From contig JADFXZ010000035.1 in the NCBI GenBank assembly GCA_015233265.1, forward strand, positions 1 through 15,589: a stretch of 15,589 nt of DNA. The letters run 5' to 3'. The notes under the pieces are model-generated. The model saw only the letters and a list, made by a program, of their open reading frames with translations. It had not been told where the DNA came from and did not search any database. Positions 1 through 6,212 of this stretch are shown here, in pieces. The stretch's first letter is position 1. Each line of letters opens with the position of its first letter. Source of the DNA: Nitrospirota bacterium. Lineage in GTDB: Bacteria > Nitrospirota > Thermodesulfovibrionia > Thermodesulfovibrionales > Magnetobacteriaceae. A program made the position numbers and the translations under genes.

Positions 1-170
1 AAAACTTTCACGCAACGAGGCTGGTCATAGCCCATAGATTGAGCACTATTGTTAAGGCTGATAAGATCGTTGTTGTCGATAAGGGCACAGTGGCGGAGAT
101 GGGAAATTATGAAGAGTTGATGAGCAAAAATGGCCTGTTTGCGCAACTGGCAAAGCGGCAGCTAACATAA
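1..170 (+). CDS. ABC exporter ATP-binding domain, C-terminal end (partial)
   Basis: The frame starting at base 3 is open from the left edge to a TAA at 168-170. It encodes the last part of an ABC ATPase: the H-loop stretch LVIAHRLSTIVKADKI, the strand VVVDKGTVAEMG, and the usual C-terminal helix YEELMSKNGLFAQL. The form 'IAHRLSTI...AD.I.V...G...E.G.h.eL' is characteristic of exporters whose membrane and nucleotide-binding domains are fused (MsbA, lantibiotic and bacteriocin exporters). The membrane domain, the Walker motifs and any N-terminal C39 leader peptidase lie outside the window. The next gene starts 23 bases downstream on the same strand. By context this is probably the RiPP exporter, possibly a peptidase-containing one because the precursor has a GG leader. 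The family call is firm; the substrate is inferred. Confidence 0.9.
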   Translation, partial: NFHATRLVIAHRLSTIVKADKIVVVDKGTVAEMGNYEELMSKNGLFAQLAKRQLT

Positions 171-193
171 ATGAAGATTATGAGGGGTTAAGA

Positions 194-1351
194 ATGTTAA
201 GAAATCAACTGAGAATATATGCAGTCATATTAGCGGCAATATTTTGTTTTGCATGTGAAGATACGAACACATCCACATTGCGCGAAAAACATGCAAGGAA
301 AAGCAAAGGTGATATAACGATTGTCGTGGCCGGTTCATGGAATACTCTTAAATTCAGTTCCGACATGTATGATGGCGTTAAAATGGCCGTAGATGAGATT
401 AACAGGGAAAATACATTGAATGGACGGAAAATCCACCTTGTAGACAAACAAGACTCAGGCGATGTGAATAAGGCAAGACTCCTGGCCGCAGAAATAACGG
501 ATAATTTAGATGTTATGGCTGTCATCGGACACTCGTTTTCATTTGTTACGTCAGAGGTCATTGACATATATAGTGCTGGCGGTCTAATAACTATAACGCC
601 AAGCGTATATTTTCCCGTCGAAACAAGTGACCGCAACGACATGCATTTTTCTTTCACGCCAAAGTCGAAGAATATTGTAGAGATGTTTATAAGGTACATT
701 GAGAAAAAAAAATATAAAAGACTTGCCATAGTCTATGTCAACGCACCATCTTCTAAGCATATTGTAAATAGTTTTTATGATGCTATCGATGATCAAATAA
801 AAATAGTCGATAGCTCGACATTTAATATAGGCGATACAAAAACATTTGGCAGTATTATCGACAAGTGGACACATTTAGAATTCGACGCGATAGTTTATGT
901 TTCTACTTCTATGCGGTATTTACAAATACTTCTGCCAAAATTAAAAGAAAATAAAGTGGATGTGCCCGTGATGGTTGTTTCGCAGCCAGATATGTCAATT
1001 TTATCTGGTATAAATAAATATCTATCTGATAAAATATTTTTTGTACCTTGTAATTATGACAATAAAACAGATGAATTTAAGGTGTTTATAGATAAATTCA
1101 ATAATATATATAACTACCGTCCTACTCAATCTGCTATAAATGGTTATGACGCTGTGAGAATCATAGCAAACGCCTGCAGCACCTCCGGTACTGTCGAACC
1201 TGCGAAGGTGGCACGGGAAATAAGTAAATTGAAAGATTATAAAGGTCTGTGCGGGTCTTACAGTTTTGACGACTCAGGTGTATTAAAGACGGATGAGCTT
1301 CATCTTATAAAATTAATAGACGGTAAAATTCAACAGGTAGAAGGTTTTTAA
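194..1351 (+). CDS. LivK-like periplasmic ligand-binding lipoprotein
   Basis: A 385-residue protein. The N-terminus is basic and then hydrophobic (about residues 7-20) and ends at Cys21 in CFAC, a weak lipobox, so it is probably an exported lipoprotein. The mature part reads as a type I periplasmic binding protein of the branched-chain amino acid class (Peripla_BP_6). It has an early strand ITIVVAGSW, the helix YDGVKMAVDEINRE, a VIGHSFSF segment, ITPS after a hinge-like region, a second-lobe strand RLAIVYVNAPSS, and late INGYDAVRIIANAC. A GAGGGG Shine-Dalgarno lies just before ATG 194. The stop is two bases from the next ATG, so the two genes are probably co-translated. No LivH/LivM/LivG/LivF permease genes are near, so it may act as a ligand sensor or an orphan binding protein rather than in import. 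It is richer in A+T than the genes that follow. The fold call is strong; the ligand is unknown. Confidence 0.85.
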   Translation: MLRNQLRIYAVILAAIFCFACEDTNTSTLREKHARKSKGDITIVVAGSWNTLKFSSDMYDGVKMAVDEINRENTLNGRKIHLVDKQDSGDVNKARLLAAEITDNLDVMAVIGHSFSFVTSEVIDIYSAGGLITITPSVYFPVETSDRNDMHFSFTPKSKNIVEMFIRYIEKKKYKRLAIVYVNAPSSKHIVNSFYDAIDDQIKIVDSSTFNIGDTKTFGSIIDKWTHLEFDAIVYVSTSMRYLQILLPKLKENKVDVPVMVVSQPDMSILSGINKYLSDKIFFVPCNYDNKTDEFKVFIDKFNNIYNYRPTQSAINGYDAVRIIANACSTSGTVEPAKVAREISKLKDYKGLCGSYSFDDSGVLKTDELHLIKLIDGKIQQVEGF

Positions 1352-1353
1352 GG

Positions 1354-2505
1354 ATGACCGATAATAATTTAACAACAGACTTTCGAATGAACACTCTCAG
1401 ACATTTCGGTGCAGACTCTAAGGTTGCAGATGAGCTGATAATCTATAATAATCTGGCTTTTAATCATGACAACAAGCCAGCCAAACTTCCTCTTGAAGAC
1501 GAGCTGTTTATTGACTCGTGGAGAGAATATTACAGTCAGATTCATGATGGCAATTGCTTCGATGTATTGAGAAAATATCTAGTACAGTTGAATTTCCCGA
1601 TAGAAAGCGGCATAAGCAAGACCGAGCCATATAGAGACGTTACTCTAAGGGGCGAAAAGCCAGACACTAAATCCGGCGGGTTGCCGCTTAAACACCCCGA
1701 AGCACTGCGCCTGATTATACATCCGACATTGGCCGGGCACATCCCCGTGTTAATGCCATATGCAAGAGAGGATTTTATTAGTATAATTGCCAGCCTTGCA
1801 CAGAAAAACGAACCCGATCCAATCCCTGCATCAATGGGGGCGCTGACTGTGGCTGGTTATAATAACTGGGACAGGATAAATAGAATGCAGGCGGATTACG
1901 AAAAAGATAACAGCTTTATTCCGTGGGCGGTCGTTTTTGACGAAATGATGTCTAACGTAGCGCTGTATCAGGATAAATTTATAATATTAAGCGATGGCCC
2001 GTACAGCAATTGCACAGCCGCGCAGATGGGCATTTCTGAGAATGACTGGATAGACAAGTCGTTAATTATTCGCCGTGAGCATGAATGTGCCCATTACATG
2101 ACAAAAAGGTTGTTCTTATCGATGAGAAATAATATCATGGATGAGCTGATAGCGGATTTCTCCGGCATAACCGCCGCATTTGATACGTTTAAGGCCGAGT
2201 GGTTTTTGCGCTTCATAGGGCTTGAGAATTTTCCTGAGTATAGAAAGGGTGGCAGGCTTGAAAACTACATGGGCGACCCCAGGCTGTCCGATGGCGCATT
2301 TAAAGTTTTGCAAGGCCTCATTCACAGCGCCGCACATAATTTAGAGGCATTTTATAATCAGAAAAAGAACTATAGCAATCTAAGGATTCTCACGATGATA
2401 GCTCTAACGTATCTTACGTTGGAAGAGGCTGCCCATCCGACGTGTTATGAAACAATGGAAACCGTTTTTCAGACAATGATTAAAAAGAACATGGTGATGT
2501 GTTAG
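1354..2505 (+). CDS. Unassigned protein with gluzincin-type HExxH...ExxxD metalloprotease signature
   Basis: A 383-residue protein with no signal peptide or membrane segment, so probably cytosolic. I do not recognise the family. The clear signal is the zinc-site motif HECAH (H243, E244, H247) in RREHECAHYMTK, followed 17 residues later by DELIADFSG, giving E264 and D268. HExxH followed by ExxxD is the thermolysin-type gluzincin arrangement, in which the downstream Glu is the third zinc ligand. The rest has no recognised domain; the N-terminal half (about 1-190) includes a short SGGLPLKHPEAL stretch. The start lies two bases after the previous stop, with a weak AGAAGG upstream, which suggests coupling to the binding lipoprotein. 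By position it could remove the precursor leader, degrade unmodified precursor or protect the host. None of these is shown by sequence. The motif could also be structural, as in proteins that keep the fold but have lost activity. Confidence 0.7.
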   Translation: MTDNNLTTDFRMNTLRHFGADSKVADELIIYNNLAFNHDNKPAKLPLEDELFIDSWREYYSQIHDGNCFDVLRKYLVQLNFPIESGISKTEPYRDVTLRGEKPDTKSGGLPLKHPEALRLIIHPTLAGHIPVLMPYAREDFISIIASLAQKNEPDPIPASMGALTVAGYNNWDRINRMQADYEKDNSFIPWAVVFDEMMSNVALYQDKFIILSDGPYSNCTAAQMGISENDWIDKSLIIRREHECAHYMTKRLFLSMRNNIMDELIADFSGITAAFDTFKAEWFLRFIGLENFPEYRKGGRLENYMGDPRLSDGAFKVLQGLIHSAAHNLEAFYNQKKNYSNLRILTMIALTYLTLEEAAHPTCYETMETVFQTMIKKNMVMC

Positions 2506-2553
2506 CGTATGAGAAGTTGAATCGCCAGACCAAACTACAAATAGTCTTAACGA

Positions 2554-2694
2554 ATGAGGAGGCATGAAAAAAAGCCAAAAAAGAATGCTAAGGCAAACAA
2601 CATGCAGGAGATAATCACAAAGGCATGGAATAATGAGACTTTCAAAGCAAAACTGCTGTCAGACACCCATGCGGCACTAAAAGAACAAGAATAG
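2554..2694 (+). pseudogene. NHLP-type RiPP precursor relic (truncated leader)
   Basis: A short frame of 46 codons from ATG 2554. Its second half, IITKAWNNETFKAKLLSD followed by THAALKEQE, matches the hallmark of the nitrile-hydratase-like leader peptides (NHLP): 'I..KAW.DE.FK..LL.DP.AAL.E'. A normal NHLP precursor carries several more tens of residues and a GG-type cleavage site before its core. Here a TAG ends the frame just after ALKEQE, so the rest of the leader and the core are missing. An AGGAGG at 2557-2562 lies inside this frame and only one base before an out-of-frame ATG at 2564, so a small indel has probably displaced the original start. It could be an expressed mini-peptide, but relic is the better reading. 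It shows the locus once held a second, different leader class. Confidence 0.65.
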
Positions 2695-2769
2695 GCAGAA
2701 GATTTGACTTTTAATCATTATTTGTGGTAGCCTATATTAGTTTAACTCAAAAAGGAGTTGGGGCTGGTT

Positions 2770-2959
2770 TCAGTTGAAAGTGCAAAGCAGCAAAGATTGA
2801 AAAGCTGGTCATCCGTTTTATAGCAGGATTGATGTTGCTAAAGACAAGGTATGCGTTTATTATTGACAAATGACGCGGGGTTTGTTTTCGATAGGGATGA
2901 GCTAAGGCAAGTCATGCCAGCAAGGTTCTCTCAAAAGCGGTGAATTAAGCGGTGGTGCG
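2770..2959 (+). pseudogene. Decayed Nif11-type RiPP precursor (multiple frameshifts)
   Basis: No open frame crosses this stretch, yet successive frames carry the landmarks of a Nif11 precursor in order. SVESAK (2770-2787) is base-for-base identical over 18 nt (tcagttgaaagtgcaaag) to the intact precursor at 3088-3105. IEKL follows in another frame (2796-2807). FYSRIDVAKDK (2816-2848) corresponds to FRNKVEAVKDE of the intact copy. MRLLLTNDAG then FVFDRDELRQVMPA (2851-2922) corresponds to RMKMVKDAGFDFTMAELKKVV. Finally SLKSGELSGGA (2927-2959) supplies the double-glycine site. The reading frame changes at least four times and the start codon is replaced (ggtttc), so it cannot be translated as one leader. 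A likely former ribosome site, AAGGAG, remains at 2752-2757. Decay by indels is my reading; assembly error is the alternative, but so many shifts in so short a stretch make that unlikely. Confidence 0.8.
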
Positions 2960-3070
2960 CAAAAAAAGATAATGTAGCTGCATAGACGGAGGATGGCGTT
3001 GTGGCAGCGGAGACATAGTTCGTGGGGGCACGGCAACGGATCGTAGTTGCTGAAAAAGAACATTCAAAAC

Positions 3071-3076
3071 AGGAGG
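3071..3076 (+). promoter_or_regulatory. Ribosome binding site of the Nif11 precursor
   Basis: A perfect AGGAGG ends eight bases before ATG 3085. It fixes the precursor start at 3085 rather than at the upstream in-frame ATG 3022, which would add 21 residues not belonging to a Nif11 leader. It is the strongest ribosome site in the cluster, as expected for a precursor made in excess over its enzymes. Confidence 0.85.
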
Positions 3077-3084
3077 TAGTTATC

Positions 3085-3369
3085 ATGTCAGTTGAAAGTG
3101 CAAAGTCATTTATGCTTAAGTTGAGCAGCGACGCACCATTTCGTAACAAGGTGGAAGCAGTCAAAGATGAGAGCTCGCGTATGAAAATGGTGAAAGACGC
3201 TGGTTTTGATTTCACAATGGCTGAGCTTAAGAAAGTCGTGCCAGAAGAACATCACGGTCATTTAAGCAAAACTTCGTTAAGCGAGAAAGACCTCGAAAAA
3301 GTAGCTGGTGGCTCGTCGGCATCATGGGCAAGTGTTGGAGTTGGCGCCGCAGTCGGAGCGGCAGGATAG
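3085..3369 (+). CDS. RiPP precursor: Nif11-type leader, GG site and 18-residue core
   Basis: A 94-residue peptide. Residues 1-53 are a Nif11-like leader domain: MSVESAKSFMLKLSSD, FRNKVEAVKDE, then DAGFDFTMAELKKVV. A His-rich linker (HHGH, 56-59) leads to LSEKDLEKVAGG, a classical double-glycine end with G75-G76. Cleavage there would release SSASWASVGVGAAVGAAG: 18 residues, four Ser, one Trp, otherwise Ala, Gly and Val, with no Cys or Thr. In known families such leaders guide modification enzymes, and C39-type exporters cleave after GG. A Cys-free core argues against thiazole formation and suits backbone thioamidation by the downstream YcaO/TfuA pair; Ser could also be modified. The gene follows two decayed precursor copies and is separated from the enzyme genes by a 192-base spacer with two hairpins. 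The precursor call is strong; the modification type is inferred. Confidence 0.92.
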   Translation: MSVESAKSFMLKLSSDAPFRNKVEAVKDESSRMKMVKDAGFDFTMAELKKVVPEEHHGHLSKTSLSEKDLEKVAGGSSASWASVGVGAAVGAAG

Positions 3370-3421
3370 TTAACGCTCTGCGGCAAAATTGTAGAAATAC
3401 GTGTCAAGGACATATATAGTG

Positions 3422-3497
3422 CCGTGGTGCGCTTTTTCTGCACCTGCGGTAATTAAGCGGCAGGGCAATCTCTTAAGTAGTGCAGGGGTTGCTCTGC
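3422..3497 (+). other. Two hairpins between precursor and ycaO (possible processing or attenuation region)
   Basis: Hairpin A pairs GGTGC (3426-3430) with GCACC (3440-3444) around a T-rich loop, extended by CCG (3422-3424) with CGG (3447-3449). Hairpin B pairs GCAGGGCAA (3460-3468) with TTGCTCTGC (3489-3497), nine pairs including one G-T, with a 20-base loop. Neither has a T-run after it, so neither is a standard intrinsic terminator. Their place just after the precursor suggests a partial attenuator or mRNA-stabilising structure that keeps precursor levels above enzyme levels. Confidence 0.4.
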
Positions 3498-3561
3498 TGA
3501 TTTGATGAGATGTTTCCCTGTACTATTATGATGAAAACCTATATCTCAAAATGGAGTATTG

Positions 3562-4827
3562 ATGTCTGCCGCAAACGGTGATTCAATTAATTACCGGGGG
3601 GTATTGCACAGCCTTCCAAAAGCATGTCACAACGGAGTTTTCAGGACGCTCTCTCCTGAGGAAACACTAAAACGTATTGCCCCCTATTTCAGGACAGTTG
3701 GGCTTACGCGCCTTTCTGATATAACCGGATTGGACAAGATAGGCATACCGGTAATTGCCTCAATCAGGCCAGACGCCAAGACCATAGCAACGTCCTCAGG
3801 CAAAGGCACTACAACTGAGGCCGCCATGGCGTCGGGCGCGATGGAGAGCATAGAAATATTTCATGCGGAAAATATCGATGCTTCTGTAATTACGATGTCT
3901 TATGAGCAGTTAAGAAAGAAGCATAATGTTATAGAGACTCGCGGGCTTACACTAACAAAAAACTCAATCTTTAACATAAAGAAACCAGAGCATTGGATTC
4001 TTGGCTGGGATATTGCTAATAACTGTGAAGTTGCGGCTCCGATGACTCAGGTGTCTATGGGTTGGAGTGTAAGTGCTCAAGGCTCGACATTGTCCTTTCA
4101 GGTCGGATCAAATGGCCTTGCATCTGGGAATCATTTTTTGGAAGCGCTCAGCAGCGCCTTGTTTGAGGTTATAGAGCGGGACGCGATTTCTTGTTATACC
4201 GAGGCATACAATAGACGCGGTTACCAGCTTAAGAGGATTGACCCGGCAAGTATCTGTTATGACAGTGCGGTAAACTTGATTGAGCGTTTTGAATCTGCAC
4301 ATGTCCGGCCTGTTATCTTTGATTTTACCGTCGACACAGCAGTGCCGGTATATGTAACTTATTTATATGATTTACAGTCCAGACACATGGGGGTGTATAA
4401 AGGCTCAGGTGCTCATTTAAACCCGGAGATAGCCCTTGTGAGGTCACTTACTGAGGCCGCTCAATCACGAGCATTAATAATTGCCGGCTCCAGAGACGAT
4501 ATATTCAGGTACACATACTCATCGGTAAAAATCAACGACAATGACGCAATCCATAGCTACTTTAACTCTGCCCATACAATGAGCGCTTTCGACAGGCAAG
4601 ATGAATCTACCTCCACGTTCGAAGGTGATATTCAATTATGTATCAAAAAGCTCAAACATGCCGGGCTTAACCGGATTATAGTTTACGACTTAACGAGGCC
4701 GGACATCGGCATACCTGTTTTAAGGGTCATTGTGCCGGGGGCCGAAGGGTATATGTTCATGCACTATACACAGGGATACAGGGCAACAAACTTTGCCAGC
4801 TTTGCAAATGAGGAGGCCACGCAGTGA
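3562..4827 (+). CDS. YcaO-family enzyme 1 (TfuA-associated, putative thioamidation)
   Basis: A 421-residue YcaO protein. YcaO enzymes use ATP to activate a backbone amide; with TfuA partners, characterised members install thioamides. The Mg-ATP site is visible. SSGKG with K81 comes first, then GAMESIE with E95 and E98, then GSNGLASGN...E with N190 and E194, and LFEVIERD with E202, E205 and R206. The N-E-E-E-R spacing equals that of E. coli YcaO. A later TEAAQSR segment (about 295-300) is the usual C-terminal site. Oddity: the common 'IER' after the second Glu of the first pair reads I-E-I (I99), unlike YcaO 2, which has R. The C-terminus lacks the PxPxP tail of azoline cyclodehydratases, as expected for TfuA-linked enzymes. 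I chose ATG 3562 over TTG 3559 because TGGAG at 3552-3556 is well placed for it. Its stop overlaps the TfuA start. Paralogous to YcaO 2. Confidence 0.92.
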   Translation: MSAANGDSINYRGVLHSLPKACHNGVFRTLSPEETLKRIAPYFRTVGLTRLSDITGLDKIGIPVIASIRPDAKTIATSSGKGTTTEAAMASGAMESIEIFHAENIDASVITMSYEQLRKKHNVIETRGLTLTKNSIFNIKKPEHWILGWDIANNCEVAAPMTQVSMGWSVSAQGSTLSFQVGSNGLASGNHFLEALSSALFEVIERDAISCYTEAYNRRGYQLKRIDPASICYDSAVNLIERFESAHVRPVIFDFTVDTAVPVYVTYLYDLQSRHMGVYKGSGAHLNPEIALVRSLTEAAQSRALIIAGSRDDIFRYTYSSVKINDNDAIHSYFNSAHTMSAFDRQDESTSTFEGDIQLCIKKLKHAGLNRIIVYDLTRPDIGIPVLRVIVPGAEGYMFMHYTQGYRATNFASFANEEATQ

Positions 4828-6212
4828 AATCCATCATATTCCTTGGGCCAACCATGACGCTCGAAGAGGCTAAGGCCATTGTGCCGGAGGCGATATATCT
4901 GCCTCCTGTTGAGCAGGCAAGCCTTCTAAGCGCCGTGACTACATACAGGCCCGACGTCATAGGAATCATCGACGGCCTGTTCGGACAGTCATTATCTGTG
5001 TGGCATAAGGAGATATTGTATGCGCTGCAGCGTGGCATAATGGTATATGGCTCAAGCAGCATGGGGGCGCTGCGAGCCGCTGAAACTTCCGACTTCGGCA
5101 TGGTCGGCGTCGGCGAAATCTATGAAATGTACGCAAGCGGGCAGCTAAACGACGATGACGAGGTCGCCTTAATCCATTCGTCTAAAGAGGATGGATACCG
5201 CAGTCTTTCGGAGCCTATGGTTAACATCAGAAAGACATTTCAACACGCGCTAACCCTTCGGCTCATAGATAATGATACGTGCGGGAAATTGATCGATACA
5301 GCCAAAAAACTATACTATCCTGAGCGTGTATTTCAGAATATCTTTTCAATTGCCTCAAATAATGGGATACCAGATGAGATAATTCAGAAAATGAAATTAT
5401 TTGTCAAATCCGATTATATCGATTTAAAAAAACAAGACGCCATTAAACTGCTTGAGACAATCAGAGACATACCCGGTGCAGGGACCTCCGCACGCGACAA
5501 TAGCTTCAACATGGTCAATTCACACCTTTTTAAGGCACTCTATCACAGGGACAGAACCGTCCAACATGAGGAGACAAACATCTGCCAGGATAACTTCTCT
5601 GCCTATGTAGCCCTGCATATGCCGGGCTTTGACGATTTCAACTTCAATGCCATAAACAAGGCCATTGTAGTATTTATGGCAGATTATTTTGAAATAACTG
5701 TGACAGATGAAGATGTCGAAAAAGAAAAAGAGCGCCATACAAAGAAACTAGGCATTCAGAATGAGGATGCGTTGAGTAAATGGATAGAGGATAACCACTT
5801 GACGCCGGATGAGTTCAGGGCGCTTATGTATGATAGTGCCAGGTGCAGAAGAATGCATAAATGGTTTATGACACGGCAGTATCTTGTAAAAAATGTAAAG
5901 ATCATTCTCGATGAACTTCGCCTGCATAACATCTATGGTCAATGGCTGACAAAGGCGGCAAACCAGGAACAAATCATACAGAACCACTATCCAGACTTTA
6001 AAGAAATCGACCATCTGGATTTAAAAGAACTCCTTGCCGACCACATAAGACAAACTGGCTGGAAGAGCGAAATAAGCCCGGTGGAATGGGCGGAGGAGGC
6101 GGGTTTTGCAGGGCTTCAGCACCTGCACCTGGAGCTGCTGAGGGCAAAGCTGCAGAGAGACCACATTAAAACCCTTTTAAGCTCATTCCTCAACACCAGT
6201 GGAAATGGATAG
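4824..6212 (+). CDS. TfuA-like protein (putative YcaO partner in thioamidation)
   Basis: A 462-residue protein. The TfuA core is in the first ~110 residues: FLGPTMTLEEAK (6-17), GIIDGLFGQ with D50, VWHKEI with H61 and E63, YGSSSMGALRAAE (75-87), and MVGVGEIYEMYASG with NDDDEVAL after it. TfuA proteins act with YcaO in thioamide formation and are thought to supply or handle the sulfur donor; the exact chemistry is known only for a few systems. The protein is longer than core-only TfuA. About residues 290-350 (ITVTDEDVEKEKERHTKKLG, DALSKWIEDNHLTPDEFRAL) read like the helical N-domain of SurA-type chaperones, suggesting a peptide-binding role. The start is GTG 4824, overlapping the YcaO 1 stop by four bases, with AGGAGG at 4811-4816 seven bases upstream. 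The end overlaps the next gene by 14 bases if that gene starts at GTG 6199. This tight YcaO-TfuA-YcaO block points to one complex. Confidence 0.9.
   Translation: MKSIIFLGPTMTLEEAKAIVPEAIYLPPVEQASLLSAVTTYRPDVIGIIDGLFGQSLSVWHKEILYALQRGIMVYGSSSMGALRAAETSDFGMVGVGEIYEMYASGQLNDDDEVALIHSSKEDGYRSLSEPMVNIRKTFQHALTLRLIDNDTCGKLIDTAKKLYYPERVFQNIFSIASNNGIPDEIIQKMKLFVKSDYIDLKKQDAIKLLETIRDIPGAGTSARDNSFNMVNSHLFKALYHRDRTVQHEETNICQDNFSAYVALHMPGFDDFNFNAINKAIVVFMADYFEITVTDEDVEKEKERHTKKLGIQNEDALSKWIEDNHLTPDEFRALMYDSARCRRMHKWFMTRQYLVKNVKIILDELRLHNIYGQWLTKAANQEQIIQNHYPDFKEIDHLDLKELLADHIRQTGWKSEISPVEWAEEAGFAGLQHLHLELLRAKLQRDHIKTLLSSFLNTSGNG

Noticed and set aside
2704..2738. TTGACT followed by TATATT as a promoter for the decayed Nif11 copy
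   Set aside because: The spacing to TATATT is 23 bases, and the correctly spaced hexamer (TAGCCT) is poor, so I could not support it.
3022..3084. Upstream in-frame ATG extending the precursor by 21 residues
   Set aside because: The added residues do not fit a Nif11 leader, and the AGGAGG at 3071-3076 clearly serves ATG 3085.
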